DNA of 64,000 nt. Origin: Rhizobium sp. Q54 (GTDB lineage: Bacteria > Pseudomonadota > Alphaproteobacteria > UBA2966 > CAIVPW01). The position numbers and the translations under genes were made by a program. The notes beneath the pieces were generated by a model. The model was not told the origin of the DNA. It made no database searches and worked only from the letters and a program-made list of their open reading frames with translations. The stretch spans positions 62,001 through 126,000 of the forward strand of contig CAMDPO010000002.1 in NCBI GenBank assembly GCA_945904955.1, in the 5' to 3' direction. Position 1 is the first letter of the stretch, and the number at the start of each line of letters is the position of its first letter. Of the stretch, positions 16,487 through 30,423 are shown piece by piece.

Positions 16487-17226
16487 GCGGCAGCGCAAGT
16501 CCCAGAGGACGGCGCCCGCTACGACGTCCGCCATTGTTTGGGCCGGCTCCGCGCTGCCCGCCCCTCTCGGTCCGCGGCCATCAAATCCCACGACTTGGCG
16601 ATGTCGAGCAGGGCCTGCTTCGCACCTTTGCATTTTCGGCGCGGCGCGCCGGGGGTTTCAATGCGCCGCGGAAGACGTGGAACTTCTGGCGCTCCGGTCG
16701 GAGTCGACTGGCTCGACAGGTTCAGCCTGAGGAGTCTCGGGGGTTGAAACGAAATCGCCGCGAGGGGGGAGGACCCTCGCGGCGATCTTGCTAGCGAACC
16801 CGCTTCAATACGGGACGCTATTGGAGAGGGAGCTCAGGTCGCCATGGCACCGAAGGGGCGCCGCGCGCCCCACGCGCGTGTCCCGCGCGACGCACCTGCG
16901 AGCACGAGAATCAGGAGAGCGGTTGCCACCGTATGCGGTCCTGCGCCGACCAAGGTCGCCGCTCGGGCGAACGACGATGGGTGGGGTCGGGCGGGGTCCG
17001 AGTGCGGAAGGACGCGGGACGAGAGGGAGACCACGTTCTGCACAACTCCGATTTGGCGGGGGAGTAGACCCCACACACGACCGCGGGCGGCAACCGCCCT
17101 CGCATTCCCTATCGCAAGGCGCGTGCCGAACGAGCGGGATGCAAGGGCACCATAGAGAGCGGCTGTTTCCGCCACGTTACGGATGGGTGCGACGCGCCGC
17201 CGCAGATGCGAGGGCGCGCGCAATCG
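16487..17226. other. Gene-free stretch between the kai region and the membrane-protein operon
   Basis: About 740 bp with GC-rich open frames on both strands, but none has protein-like composition, a credible start or a recognisable motif. The clearest structure is the hairpin at 16754-16786. No transposase, integrase or tRNA was found. Only hairpins and non-coding DNA follow until the membrane-protein gene ends at 17380. Confidence 0.5.
16754..16786. terminator. Perfect 13-bp stem hairpin
   Basis: ATCGCCGCGAGGG (16754-16766) and CCCTCGCGGCGAT (16774-16786) pair perfectly around a 7-nt loop, followed by CTTG on the plus strand. It may terminate the small frameshifted gene or a non-coding transcript. 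No long U-tract is present. Confidence 0.55.
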
Positions 17227-17270
17227 CACACGCGAGCAGCAGACAATGCTGCGAAACGCAGCAGCGTGTG
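17227..17270. other. Composite hairpin, possible structured RNA
   Basis: Outer arms CACACGC (17227-17233) and GCGTGTG (17264-17270) enclose a perfect inner hairpin TGCTGCG-AAA-CGCAGCA (17247-17263) with a 13-nt bulge on one side. Both 7-bp helices are perfect and coaxial on one side. It lies in gene-free DNA, 110 bp past the end of the membrane-protein gene. No promoter or U-tract was identified. Confidence 0.4.
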
Positions 17271-17323
17271 ACGCGGTGACAATTCGGTGACGCCCACGGC
17301 GACGTGGATGCGCGGGGTGTGGT

Positions 17324-17354
17324 GCGGGGAGCACGCCTTTCGGCGTGACCCCGC
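17324..17354 (-). terminator. Hairpin downstream of the small membrane-protein gene
   Basis: GCGGGG...CACGCC-TTTC-GGCGTG...CCCCGC forms a 12-bp interrupted stem with a 4-nt loop, 26 nt beyond the stop of the minus-strand membrane-protein gene. No strong U-tract follows. Confidence 0.55.
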
Positions 17355-17379
17355 GCATGACGAACAGAGAGAGAAAGCC

Positions 17380-17922
17380 TCAGCGAGTCGGATCGCCGAG
17401 GACGACGTCGGCGTTGGCGAGGCGGAGGTAGAGATCGCGGCGGCGTTTGATCGGCTGCCAGTCGTAGAGAAGGGTTTCGATCGCCTTCCAGCACGCCACC
17501 CAGCCCAGGATGATGAGGCTCTCCACAACCAGGGTGACCGGACCTTGCGGAGGCAGGACGTTGCGCGCGACCTGGCTCAGCGCAAGGCAGAGGCTGAGCA
17601 CCGGCAACGCCACCCAGGCGTAGCGGACGCCCTGGCGCAGCTCTTCGCGCAGCTCGCGCCCGGCCATGGCGGCGCTCTCCGAGAAATAGTGGGTGATGGC
17701 GCGGGCGAGCTCGGGCTGCTTGGCCGCCTGCGCGGCGCCCTCGGGGAGGTGCAGGACGATGCGGATGGGGCCGCGCTCGGACAACTCGCGTGCCCAGCTG
17801 ACGATGAACACCTCGGCGCGCGGATCGAGGTCGCGCTCGTGGAACGGCGAGGGATCGAACGAGTTGAAGAGCTGCGCGAGGTCGCCGAGCTTGACGTCGA
17901 TGACGCCGGGAGATGGGCTCAT
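17380..17922 (-). CDS. Small membrane protein of unknown function
   Basis: A 180-residue protein. The cytoplasmic-looking N-terminal part has charged segments around LNHPEGAAQ-like residues and EELRQGVRYAW. Two transmembrane segments follow (WVALPVLSLCLALS and LVVESLIILGWVACWKAI), then a basic C-terminus with RRRDLYLRLANADVVLG. I do not recognise the family. Its ATG overlaps the stop of the upstream HAD gene (ATGA), so the two are translationally coupled and may act together. Confidence 0.7.
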   Translation of the reverse strand: MSPSPGVIDVKLGDLAQLFNSFDPSPFHERDLDPRAEVFIVSWARELSERGPIRIVLHLPEGAAQAAKQPELARAITHYFSESAAMAGRELREELRQGVRYAWVALPVLSLCLALSQVARNVLPPQGPVTLVVESLIILGWVACWKAIETLLYDWQPIKRRRDLYLRLANADVVLGDPTR

Positions 17923-18557
17923 AGGAGGTGCTCCAGCCTGGGGTGGTGGTGCAGGTCCGCGACCGAATCGAAAACGTGCGCGTCCCAACCGGCCGCACAC
18001 GCGACCGCGACGATTTCCTCGGTATCGTCGAAGAACAACGGTCGCTCGCCGGGAGCGATGCCGAGTGCTTCATTGACCGTGGCAAAGAACTCCGGCGCGT
18101 ACTTCAGATGGCCGACACGGGCGCTGTACCAGATGTCGCGGAAGTGGTTGCGCAGGCCGACGTCGTTCCACAGGAAGGCGGCGCGGTGGTGCTCCTGGAT
18201 GGTGGCGATGTGCAGCTCGACGCCGGCATGGCGGCCGAGGCGGCGCACCACGTCGAGGACCGGATCGTTGAGGACCGCGTCGTGCTCGAACCAGTAGCGC
18301 AGGTAGGCATCGACCGAGCCGGTGTACCCGGCGCTCGGCAGGATCTCTGCGAGTGCCTCCTTGAGGTCGCGCCTGCCGATCGCACACGCGTGGTACGCGG
18401 GTGGGGCGGACGTGCGGGTCTCGAACAGGAGCTGGCGGACGATCGCGCCGTCAATGCCGAGGTCTTTGGCGATGGTGGCATCCCACGGGCGGCGGCGCTC
18501 GGGCTTGGCGTGCCAGCCGTTGATCAAGACGCCGTCGATGTCGAAGAAGACTTTCAC
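17919..18557 (-). CDS. HAD-superfamily hydrolase
   Basis: A 212-residue HAD phosphatase-like protein. Motif I is FFDIDGVL, with Asp6 as nucleophile and Asp8 as acid/base. Motif II is probably the Thr of HIATIQE, a Lys lies in GHLKYAPEFF, and motif III is the acidic FFDDTEE. A helical cap lies between motif I and residue 100. The substrate is unknown. The gene follows chorismate mutase by 19 nt and is coupled to the membrane-protein gene downstream, suggesting one operon. Confidence 0.85.
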   Translation of the reverse strand: MKVFFDIDGVLINGWHAKPERRRPWDATIAKDLGIDGAIVRQLLFETRTSAPPAYHACAIGRRDLKEALAEILPSAGYTGSVDAYLRYWFEHDAVLNDPVLDVVRRLGRHAGVELHIATIQEHHRAAFLWNDVGLRNHFRDIWYSARVGHLKYAPEFFATVNEALGIAPGERPLFFDDTEEIVAVACAAGWDAHVFDSVADLHHHPRLEHLL

Positions 18558-18576
18558 GGCGGAGCCGCGCGCGCGC

Positions 18577-18891
18577 CTAGCGCTTGGCCTTCACGGTGGC
18601 GATGTGGGTCTCTTCGAGGGCGCAGGCTTCGTCGATGATGGCGCGCCAAAGACGCCTCGCGATCGCCGGGTCCAGGCCGGCCGCCTTGGCGTGACCTTCG
18701 ACACGGACGAGCACCGCTTCGATGCGGGCCGGCACGACGACGGGGTCGCCGCGCGCGGCCTTGATCTCGCCGATCTGCTCGACCAGGGCGAAGCGGCGCG
18801 CGAGGACGCGCACGAGCTCTTCGTCCGCGGCGTCGATCTGGCGGCGCAGCGCGGCGAGGCGGTCGTCTGTGGGGGCCTTCGGGGTCGTCAT
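18577..18891 (-). CDS. AroQ-type chorismate mutase
   Basis: A 104-residue all-helical protein. LAALRRQIDAADEELVRVLARRF is the first AroQ helix, with the catalytic Arg. Lys and Arg in IGEIKAARG and PARIEAVL, and the C-terminal RRLWRAIIDEACALEE, complete the fold. It rearranges chorismate to prephenate for Phe and Tyr synthesis. ATG 18891 is chosen; an in-frame GTG 18 nt upstream adds six residues. It is a stand-alone mutase, not fused to a dehydratase. Confidence 0.9.
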   Translation of the reverse strand: MTTPKAPTDDRLAALRRQIDAADEELVRVLARRFALVEQIGEIKAARGDPVVVPARIEAVLVRVEGHAKAAGLDPAIARRLWRAIIDEACALEETHIATVKAKR

Positions 18892-18942
18892 CTCAGCGAG
18901 CGATGCCACGGCCGCCAGCCCACGTCAATTCGCGAGGGTCGC

Positions 18943-19055
18943 CCCCTCCCCCTGCATAGGGGAGGGCTGGGGTGAGGGTCAAGAAAAGGGCGCGCGAAGC
19001 GCGCAAGTCGTTTGCCCCTCACCCTGCCCTCTCCCCGTGCGGGGAGAGGGTGGGA
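18943..19055. repeat. Nested intergenic palindrome of the CCCTCACCC type
   Basis: Two inner hairpins (CCCTCCCC..GGGGAGGG near 18945-18966 and CTCTCCCC..GGGGAGAG near 19029-19048) are flanked by complementary GGGTGAGGG and CCCTCACCC segments. A shorter relative is at 41075-41115. Such elements are common as dispersed intergenic repeats in alphaproteobacteria. Confidence 0.7.
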
Positions 19056-19060
19056 AACGG

Positions 19061-21052
<1,992 letters not shown>

Positions 21053-21131
21053 ATCCGAATCCGTCCCGGTTCAAGGATCTAGTACTCAGCCGCAACAACG
21101 CCGCGCGGGTACGCCCGCGCCGGGCGATTTC

Positions 21132-22883
21132 TCAAAACCAGCGATGCTCGATTTCCGACGCTGCACGCATGTGCTGCTCCCATACGTCACGCCAGCAGGC
21201 CTCGACTTCCGCTAGGTCGATGCCGGCCTGCACGAACTTATCCGCCATACTTGTCGATTCCGCCGACAGCCGCTCGGCCACCTGTTTGGCGGTGCCGGTG
21301 AGTTGGGCGCGAAGGCCCGCAGAGTCAAGGCTTTCAACCAACGGCGCGATGTCTAAGAGGCTCTGGCGGAGGGTGTCAAGCTCGGCGTCCGCGAAGCTGG
21401 TTTGGACCAGCTGTTCCTCGACCAGGGACACCAGGGCGGGATGGTTAACGAGGGCCGCCAGCAGCACCCGCTCGCGCGGCCGCGACGAACCGGAGTCGCT
21501 GGTGCCGAGGCCACGCCGGGAGGCGAGCTTGGGCATCACGCGGGGGCCCCACGGGGTCTTGGCGCCGGGCTTGGCGCGGAAGTCGGGCCGTTGCGCATAG
21601 CCGCCCTGAGGGCGGCCGGGGGCCGGAAAGGCGGCCTGCAGCTGGGTACCGAAGTAGCGCTTGTAGTACTCGCGCACCACCGGGTGGGTGATCTCGCGGA
21701 CCAAGTCCTTGAGCTCGGCGTTGAGGCCGGCGCGGCGCTCCGGCGTGCTGCGGTCGCCGGCGCTGGCGGTGCGCCACAGAACATCGGAAAGCGGGATGGC
21801 GGCGTCGATGGCGGCCTTGACCTCGGCGGCGCGGCCCTGGCGCACCAGGCTGTCGGGGTCCTCACCGGCCGGGAGCGCGGCGAAGCGCAGGGAATGGCCG
21901 GGCTGCAGCAGCGGCAGGGCGTGGCGGGCGAGGCGGACGGCCGCGTTCCAGCCGGCGGCGTCGCCGTCGAGGCAGACGATCGGCTCGGGCGCCATGCGCC
22001 ACAGTTCCTTGAGCTGGTTGTCGGTGACGGCGGTGCCGAGCGGCGCGACCGCGGCGGCATACCCCGCCAATGTGAGCGCGATGACGTCGGTGTAGCCCTC
22101 GCTGAGGATGACCGCGGCCGAGTCGCGCGACGCCACCCGTGCGTTGGCCAAGTTGTAGAGCAGCGTGCCCTTGTGGAAGAGCACGGTCTCGGGCGAATTC
22201 AGGTACTTCGGCTTGGCGTCGCCCAGCGTGCGGCCACCGAAGGCGACGACGCGGCCGCGCGCATCGGTGATCGGGAACATGACGCGATTGCGGAAGCGGT
22301 CGTAGGTCTCGCGGCCGTCGTCGGGCTTGATGATGAGGCCGGTGTCGAGGAGGACCTTCTCGGAAATGCCGCGGCCGAGGAAGGTGTCCTTCAGGGCCGT
22401 GCGGCCCTCGGGCGCGAAGCCAATGCGGAACTTCTGCAATGCCTCGGGCGGCAGCTGGCGGGACTCGAGGTAGTCGCGGGCCTCTGCTCCGGCGCGCTGG
22501 CGCAGCTGATCCATGAACCACGCGGCGGCGGCTTCGCAGGCCTCGGTGAGGACGGCGCGCTCGTCGCGGGTCTCGGCGTCGCGGGGCGAGCGGGCAGGCA
22601 TGGCGAGGCCAGCCTCGCCGGCGAGGCGTTCCACCGCTTCGGGAAACTCGATCCCTTCGGTCTTCATGACGAAGTCGAACAGGCTGCCGTGCGCCTGGCA
22701 GCCGAAGCAGTGATAGAAGCCCTTGTCCTCGTTCACGGTGAACGAGGGCGACTTCTCGTGGTGGAAGGGGCACAGCCCGGTGTGCTCGCGGCCGCGCTTG
22801 GTGAGCTTGGTCTTCTTGCCCACCACCTGCGCGAGCGAGACGCGCGAGCGGATGTCGTCGAGAAACTGCTCGGTGAACGCCAA
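21132..22883 (-). CDS. dnaG: DNA primase
   Basis: A 583-residue primase. The N-terminal CHC2 zinc finger (CPFHHEKSPSF, then CFGCQAHG) recognises template. The catalytic Toprim core includes ILSEGYTDVIAL and CLDGDAAGWNAA. A C-terminal helical domain (about 430-583) should bind the replicative helicase DnaB. It synthesises RNA primers for replication. The C-terminal region has a Pro/Arg/Gly-rich linker before it. The start is 3 nt after the stop of yqeY. Confidence 0.96.
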   Translation of the reverse strand: MAFTEQFLDDIRSRVSLAQVVGKKTKLTKRGREHTGLCPFHHEKSPSFTVNEDKGFYHCFGCQAHGSLFDFVMKTEGIEFPEAVERLAGEAGLAMPARSPRDAETRDERAVLTEACEAAAAWFMDQLRQRAGAEARDYLESRQLPPEALQKFRIGFAPEGRTALKDTFLGRGISEKVLLDTGLIIKPDDGRETYDRFRNRVMFPITDARGRVVAFGGRTLGDAKPKYLNSPETVLFHKGTLLYNLANARVASRDSAAVILSEGYTDVIALTLAGYAAAVAPLGTAVTDNQLKELWRMAPEPIVCLDGDAAGWNAAVRLARHALPLLQPGHSLRFAALPAGEDPDSLVRQGRAAEVKAAIDAAIPLSDVLWRTASAGDRSTPERRAGLNAELKDLVREITHPVVREYYKRYFGTQLQAAFPAPGRPQGGYAQRPDFRAKPGAKTPWGPRVMPKLASRRGLGTSDSGSSRPRERVLLAALVNHPALVSLVEEQLVQTSFADAELDTLRQSLLDIAPLVESLDSAGLRAQLTGTAKQVAERLSAESTSMADKFVQAGIDLAEVEACWRDVWEQHMRAASEIEHRWF

Positions 22884-22886
22884 GTC

Positions 22887-23348
22887 CTAGCCCAGCAGGC
22901 CCTTGACGACGTTGCTGGCCTTGCCGAAGTCCATCTGGCCCGCGTACTTGGCGCGCAGGGCGGTCATCACCTTGCCCATGTCCTTCATGCCGGCGGCGCC
23001 GACGGCGGCGATCTCCTGCTTGGCGAGATCGGTGATCTCGGCATCGCCGAACTGCTGGGGCAGGAAGGTCTTGATGACGGCGATCTCAGCGTTTTCCTTG
23101 TCCACCAGGTCCTGGCGGTTGCCCTGCTGGAACATGGTGATCGAGTCCATGCGCTGCTTGATGGCGGACTGCAGGAAATTGAGGATCTCGGCGTCGCCGA
23201 TGCCGTCCTTGTTGCCGCTGGGGCGCGCGGCGATGTCCCGGTCCTTGATGCCCGCAAGCATCAATCGCACCGTGGCAACCCGCGTCTCGTCCTTGGCTCT
23301 CATGGAGTCCTTGAGCGCCTCGCTCAAGCGAGTTCGCAGATTCGACAC
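22887..23348 (-). CDS. GatB/YqeY-domain protein
   Basis: A 153-residue all-helical protein beginning VSNLRTRLSEALKDSMRAKDE. It has LVDKENAEIAVIKTFLPQQ and the C-terminal GKASNVVKGLLG typical of YqeY. YqeY resembles the tail domain of the GatB amidotransferase subunit, and its independent role is unclear. GTG 23348 is preferred because homology begins there. ATG 23381 would add 11 basic residues. Genes yqeY-dnaG-rpoD form the usual macromolecular-synthesis cluster of alphaproteobacteria. Confidence 0.9.
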   Translation of the reverse strand: MSNLRTRLSEALKDSMRAKDETRVATVRLMLAGIKDRDIAARPSGNKDGIGDAEILNFLQSAIKQRMDSITMFQQGNRQDLVDKENAEIAVIKTFLPQQFGDAEITDLAKQEIAAVGAAGMKDMGKVMTALRAKYAGQMDFGKASNVVKGLLG

Positions 23349-23631
23349 GTTCCAAAACTTTCGCTTACGGGAAGGGACCATCGTACTCGAAACGATGTGT
23401 CCCGGCAAATCGTCACGGCGTCGCAACGCCGCGCGTAAGTGATTGAAAGTACGAAGTGAACGGTGCCCGTTGCGAGGTGCGTTTTCCTTGACGGCGCGTT
23501 CGTCACTCCCTAGGTTGCGCGAAATAATCCTCCTCGTCGTGGCACGGGCAGCAGGCGTGCGCCTGCATACCTCCGCGCGGCCCAAGATACGGCCGCCACC
23601 CACCGGCGCAGGCAGTAGGAGCCAGTAGTAC

Positions 23632-24840
23632 ATGGGCGAAGCGCAACTGGGACGCGCTCGGGCTGAAGAGCACCGGGCCGCGGAGATTCCGGCTGCGCGT
23701 GCTGCCGCTCCGTACACGGCTGCGCTCGTGCTTTCCGACGGCACCGTGATTCGCGGCCAAGGGTTTGGCGCAGCCAGCGCCGTGGTCGGCGAGGTGTGCT
23801 TCAACACCGGCATGGCGGGCTATCAGGAGACGCTGTCCGATCCGTCCTATGCCGGGCAGATCATCACCTTCACCTTCCCGCACATCGGCAACGTTGGTGC
23901 CAACCTCGAGGACGTCGAGTCGAAGAGCCCGGCCGTGCGCGGCATGGTGGTGCGCGAGGCGGTCACCGATCCGTCCAACTTCCGTTCCGAGTTCACCCTC
24001 GACGTGTGGATGCGCACGCACGGCATCCCGGGCATCGCCGGCGTCGACACGCGCCGCCTGACGCGCCACGTGCGCGCCGGTGGCGCGCCGACGGGCGCGC
24101 TCGCCCACGACCCCAACGGCAAGCTCGACATTGACGCGCTCAAGAAGATGGCGCGCGAGTGGCCCGGCCTAGAAGGCATGGACCTCGCCAAGGACGTGTC
24201 GACACGCGAGAGCTACGAATGGAACACGGCGCGCTGGAAGCTCGGCGCTGGGTACAAGCAGGCCGATGCGGCCAAGTTCCGCGTCGTCGCGGTAGATTAC
24301 GGCGCCAAGACCAACATCCTGTGCTGTCTCGCCTCCGCCGGCTGCGCGGTGACAGTGGTGCCGGCGACGGCGACTGCCGACGACATCCTGCGCCACAGCC
24401 CGGACGGCGTGTTTCTCTCCAACGGACCGGGCGATCCGGCAGCGACCGGCACGTACGCGCTAAAGCCGATCCGCGCGGTACTCGACAAAGGCATACCGCT
24501 GTTCGGCATCTGCCTCGGGCATCAGCTGCTCGGCCTCGCGGTCGGCGGCAAGACCGGCAAAATGCACCAGGGCCACCGCGGCGCGAACCATCCGGTCAAG
24601 GACGTGACGACCGGAAAGGTCGAGATCACGTCCCACAATCACGGCTTCTGCGTCGACCCCGACACGCTCCCCATTGGCATCAGCGCGACACACCTGTCGC
24701 TCTTCGACGGCACGCTGGAAGGCCTCAAGATCGACAACGCGCTGGCGTTCTCCGTGCAGTACCACCCGGAAGCATCGCCGGGACCGCAGGACAGCCACTA
24801 CCTGTTCGATCGCTTCGTGCAGATGATGGAGCGGCGTTGA
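23632..24840 (+). CDS. carA: Carbamoyl-phosphate synthase small subunit
   Basis: A 402-residue glutamine amidotransferase subunit. The CarA-specific N-terminal domain (ALVLSDGTVIRGQGFGA; CFNTGMAGYQETLSDPSY) is followed by a class I GATase domain. The nucleophile Cys lies in GICLGHQLLGLA, and the catalytic His/Glu in QYHPEASPGP. It releases ammonia from glutamine for CarB. About 25 residues precede the normal start, so an internal start is possible, though none with a better ribosome-binding site was seen. It is divergent from yqeY-dnaG-rpoD and is followed by carB. Confidence 0.96.
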   Translation: MGEAQLGRARAEEHRAAEIPAARAAAPYTAALVLSDGTVIRGQGFGAASAVVGEVCFNTGMAGYQETLSDPSYAGQIITFTFPHIGNVGANLEDVESKSPAVRGMVVREAVTDPSNFRSEFTLDVWMRTHGIPGIAGVDTRRLTRHVRAGGAPTGALAHDPNGKLDIDALKKMAREWPGLEGMDLAKDVSTRESYEWNTARWKLGAGYKQADAAKFRVVAVDYGAKTNILCCLASAGCAVTVVPATATADDILRHSPDGVFLSNGPGDPAATGTYALKPIRAVLDKGIPLFGICLGHQLLGLAVGGKTGKMHQGHRGANHPVKDVTTGKVEITSHNHGFCVDPDTLPIGISATHLSLFDGTLEGLKIDNALAFSVQYHPEASPGPQDSHYLFDRFVQMMERR

Positions 24841-24954
24841 TCGTGACGTTCTCGTCCCCGCGCCGCGCGCCGCCCTCCAACCCATCACGCGGCGCGCGTG
24901 CTCCGCACGCGGAGCGTGCCTCCGGCACGACGGCGCGGGGCCCCGGTGCTCTCC

Positions 24955-28236
<3,282 letters not shown>

Positions 28237-28330
28237 GCCGTAGTTCCCACCATGGCGCCGGAGGCCAGGCAGGCCCCGCGCCATAATTGATTTTTGGGTG
28301 GCAGGTCTCCCCCGCGAGGTTTTGAGAAGA

Positions 28331-28810
28331 GTGGCAGTCGAAAAGATCCCCATGACCCAGCGCGGGTATGAGCGCCTCGTGGAGGAGCTCAAGCGCCTCA
28401 AGCAGGAAGAGCGCCCGGCGGTCATTCGTGCGATCGAAGAGGCGCGCGCCTACGGCGACATCTCGGAGAACGCCGAGTACCACGCCGCCAAGGAGCGCCA
28501 GAGCTTCATCGAGACGCGCGTCGCCGAGCTTGAAGACCGCACGCGCCGCGCGGAGGTCATCGACGTCGCGCGCCTGACCGGCAACCAGATCAAGTTCGGC
28601 GCCACGGTAACGCTGGCCGACGAAGACACCGACGAGAAGACGACGTACCAGATCGTCGGCGCCGACGAGTCCGACATCCGTGCCGGCCTGCTCTCGATCC
28701 AGTCGCCGCTGGCGCGCGCGCTCATCGGGAAGGCGAAGGGCGAGTCGGTCGAAGTGGTGACGCCGGGCGGCGCCCGCGCCTACGAGATTCTTTCTGTCGC
28801 TTTCCGCTGA
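28331..28810 (+). CDS. greA: Transcription elongation factor GreA
   Basis: A 159-residue protein. The N-terminal coiled coil ([22 protein letters not shown]) carries the tip acidic residues in [16 protein letters not shown]. The C-terminal FKBP-like domain includes [11 protein letters not shown] and [18 protein letters not shown]. GreA stimulates transcript cleavage by backtracked RNA polymerase. GTG 28331, reading MAVEKIPMT, gives the usual family length. The carB-greA gap is about 94 nt. Confidence 0.95.
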   Translation: MAVEKIPMTQRGYERLVEELKRLKQEERPAVIRAIEEARAYGDISENAEYHAAKERQSFIETRVAELEDRTRRAEVIDVARLTGNQIKFGATVTLADEDTDEKTTYQIVGADESDIRAGLLSIQSPLARALIGKAKGESVEVVTPGGARAYEILSVAFR

Positions 28811-28831
28811 GTCGTGCGCGCGCCGCGCGCC

Positions 28832-29314
28832 CTACTCGGTCGCATGCTCCAGCGGAACTCCGGGCAAGTGCTTGGACTCGCGGATCGCCAGCGTGCTGCG
28901 CACGGTGTCGACGTTGGCCGCCGCGACCAGCTCGCGCGTCAGCCAGTTTTGGTAGGCGTCCCAATCCTTGGCCACGACCTTCAGGATGAAGTCGGTCTCG
29001 CCCGCCATCATCGAGCACTCGCGCACCATCGGCCACAGGCGCACCTTTTCCTCGAACGCGGCGAGGTCGGCCTCGGCCTGGCTGTGCAGGCCGACGTGGG
29101 CGAACACGGTGACGCCGAAGCCGAGTTGGGCCGAGTCGAGCTCGGCGTGGTAGCCTTTGATGTAGCCGGCCTTCTCGAGGGCCCGCACCCGGCGCAGGCA
29201 CGGCGGCGGCGAAATGCCGACGTTGCGCGCCAGGCGCACGTTGGTCATGCGGCCGTTCTCCTGGAGTTGCGCCAGGATGCGGCGATCGATGTCGTCGAGC
29301 TTCACGCGTGCCAT
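28832..29314 (-). CDS. Lrp/AsnC-family transcriptional regulator
   Basis: A 160-residue regulator. The N-terminal winged helix has LDDIDRRILAQLQENGRM, followed by ARNVGISPPPCLRRVRALE as recognition helix. The C-terminal RAM ligand-binding domain contains VRECSMMAGETDFILKVVAKD. It resembles Lrp proteins that sense branched-chain or other amino acids, but the ligand is unknown. It is convergent with greA and divergent from the ELM1-family gene at 29392, which it might regulate. Confidence 0.93.
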   Translation of the reverse strand: MARVKLDDIDRRILAQLQENGRMTNVRLARNVGISPPPCLRRVRALEKAGYIKGYHAELDSAQLGFGVTVFAHVGLHSQAEADLAAFEEKVRLWPMVRECSMMAGETDFILKVVAKDWDAYQNWLTRELVAAANVDTVRSTLAIRESKHLPGVPLEHATE

Positions 29315-29391
29315 CGGGGCCCCCTGGTGCCGCCAGGACTGGGCCTAGCCGCAGCGGCCATAGCAACACCAGTTGAAAGATTATTTCAAGG

Positions 29392-30423
29392 GTGGCCCGC
29401 AAGCGGGCCGCAGAGCCAGTTCTCGTGACCGAAGACCTAGGCGAAACATGGGTCGTCAGCGACGGCAAGGCCGGCATGGAGAACCAGTGCCTGGGCCTCG
29501 CCGAGGCTGTTGGCCTGCCCGTCGTGGTGAAGCGCATCCAGGTGCGCGCGCCGTGGCGGTGGTGGTCGCCGCAGCTCGCGCCGGCGCCGCTGAGCGCCCT
29601 CAGCAGGCGAGGCGACCGGCTCGAGCCGCCATGGCCGCGACTGCTGATCGCGACGGGGCGCGCCAGCGTGGGTGCGGCCATCGGCGTCAAGCGCGCCAGC
29701 CCCGAGACGTTCACCGTGCAGATCCAGAACCCCGGCGTCGAGCTCAACAACTTCGACTTGGTGGTGGCGCCGGAGCACGATCGGCTGCTCGGCCACAACG
29801 TCATGCTGACCGCGGGCGCGCTGCATCGGGTCACGCGCACGCGTCTGGACGCGGAAGCGCGCAAGCTCGGCGCCGCCCTCTCGCACCTGCCCAAGCCGCG
29901 CGTCGCCGTGCTGGTAGGCGGCAACAACAAGAGTTATCGCCTCGACCTGTCGGTCGCCCGGCGTCTCGCCGACGGACTGGCAGTGCTGTGCGATGCCGGC
30001 GCCGGCCTCGCCATCACCCTGTCGCGCCGCACCGGCAGCGGCGTCGCCGACGTCCTGCGCGACCGGCTGCGCGGCAAGGCCGCCGTCCTGTGGGACGGCA
30101 CGGGTGACAACCCCTACTTCGCGTATCTGGCGCTGGCCGACGCCATCGTCGTGACGTGCGATTCGGTGTCGATGGCGTCCGAAGCGGTGAGCACCGGCAA
30201 GCCGGTCTACGTATTCGACCTGCCCGGCGGCAGCGCCAAGTTCGAGGCGTTCCACGAGTCGTTGCGCCGCGAGCGCATGACGCGGCCGTTCGCCAACAAG
30301 ATCGAGTACTGGAGCTATGAGCCGCCCAACGACACCGCGCGGGTTGCCGCCGAGGTGCGGCGACGACTAAAGTTGACGCCGGACTTCGCTCCCGCCCGCA
30401 CATCGCAACCCGGCCGCGCATGA
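29392..30423 (+). CDS. ELM1/DUF1022-family protein
   Basis: A 343-residue protein of the mitochondrial-fission ELM1 family. TWVVSDGKAGMENQCLGLAE near the N-terminus, QIQNPGVELNNFDLVVAPEHD and VLVGGNNKSYRLD are family hallmarks. The later SVSMASEAVSTGKPVYVF resembles the nucleotide-sugar-binding part of GT-B glycosyltransferases. In plants ELM1 acts at the outer mitochondrial membrane, and the bacterial role is unknown. Its stop overlaps the start of the 2OG oxygenase gene (ATGA), starting a tightly coupled three-gene operon. Confidence 0.85.
   Translation: MARKRAAEPVLVTEDLGETWVVSDGKAGMENQCLGLAEAVGLPVVVKRIQVRAPWRWWSPQLAPAPLSALSRRGDRLEPPWPRLLIATGRASVGAAIGVKRASPETFTVQIQNPGVELNNFDLVVAPEHDRLLGHNVMLTAGALHRVTRTRLDAEARKLGAALSHLPKPRVAVLVGGNNKSYRLDLSVARRLADGLAVLCDAGAGLAITLSRRTGSGVADVLRDRLRGKAAVLWDGTGDNPYFAYLALADAIVVTCDSVSMASEAVSTGKPVYVFDLPGGSAKFEAFHESLRRERMTRPFANKIEYWSYEPPNDTARVAAEVRRRLKLTPDFAPARTSQPGRA

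Noticed and set aside
21402-23438. Long open frame of 678 codons opposite dnaG and yqeY
   Set aside because: Antisense shadow of DnaG and YqeY; no protein-like motifs.
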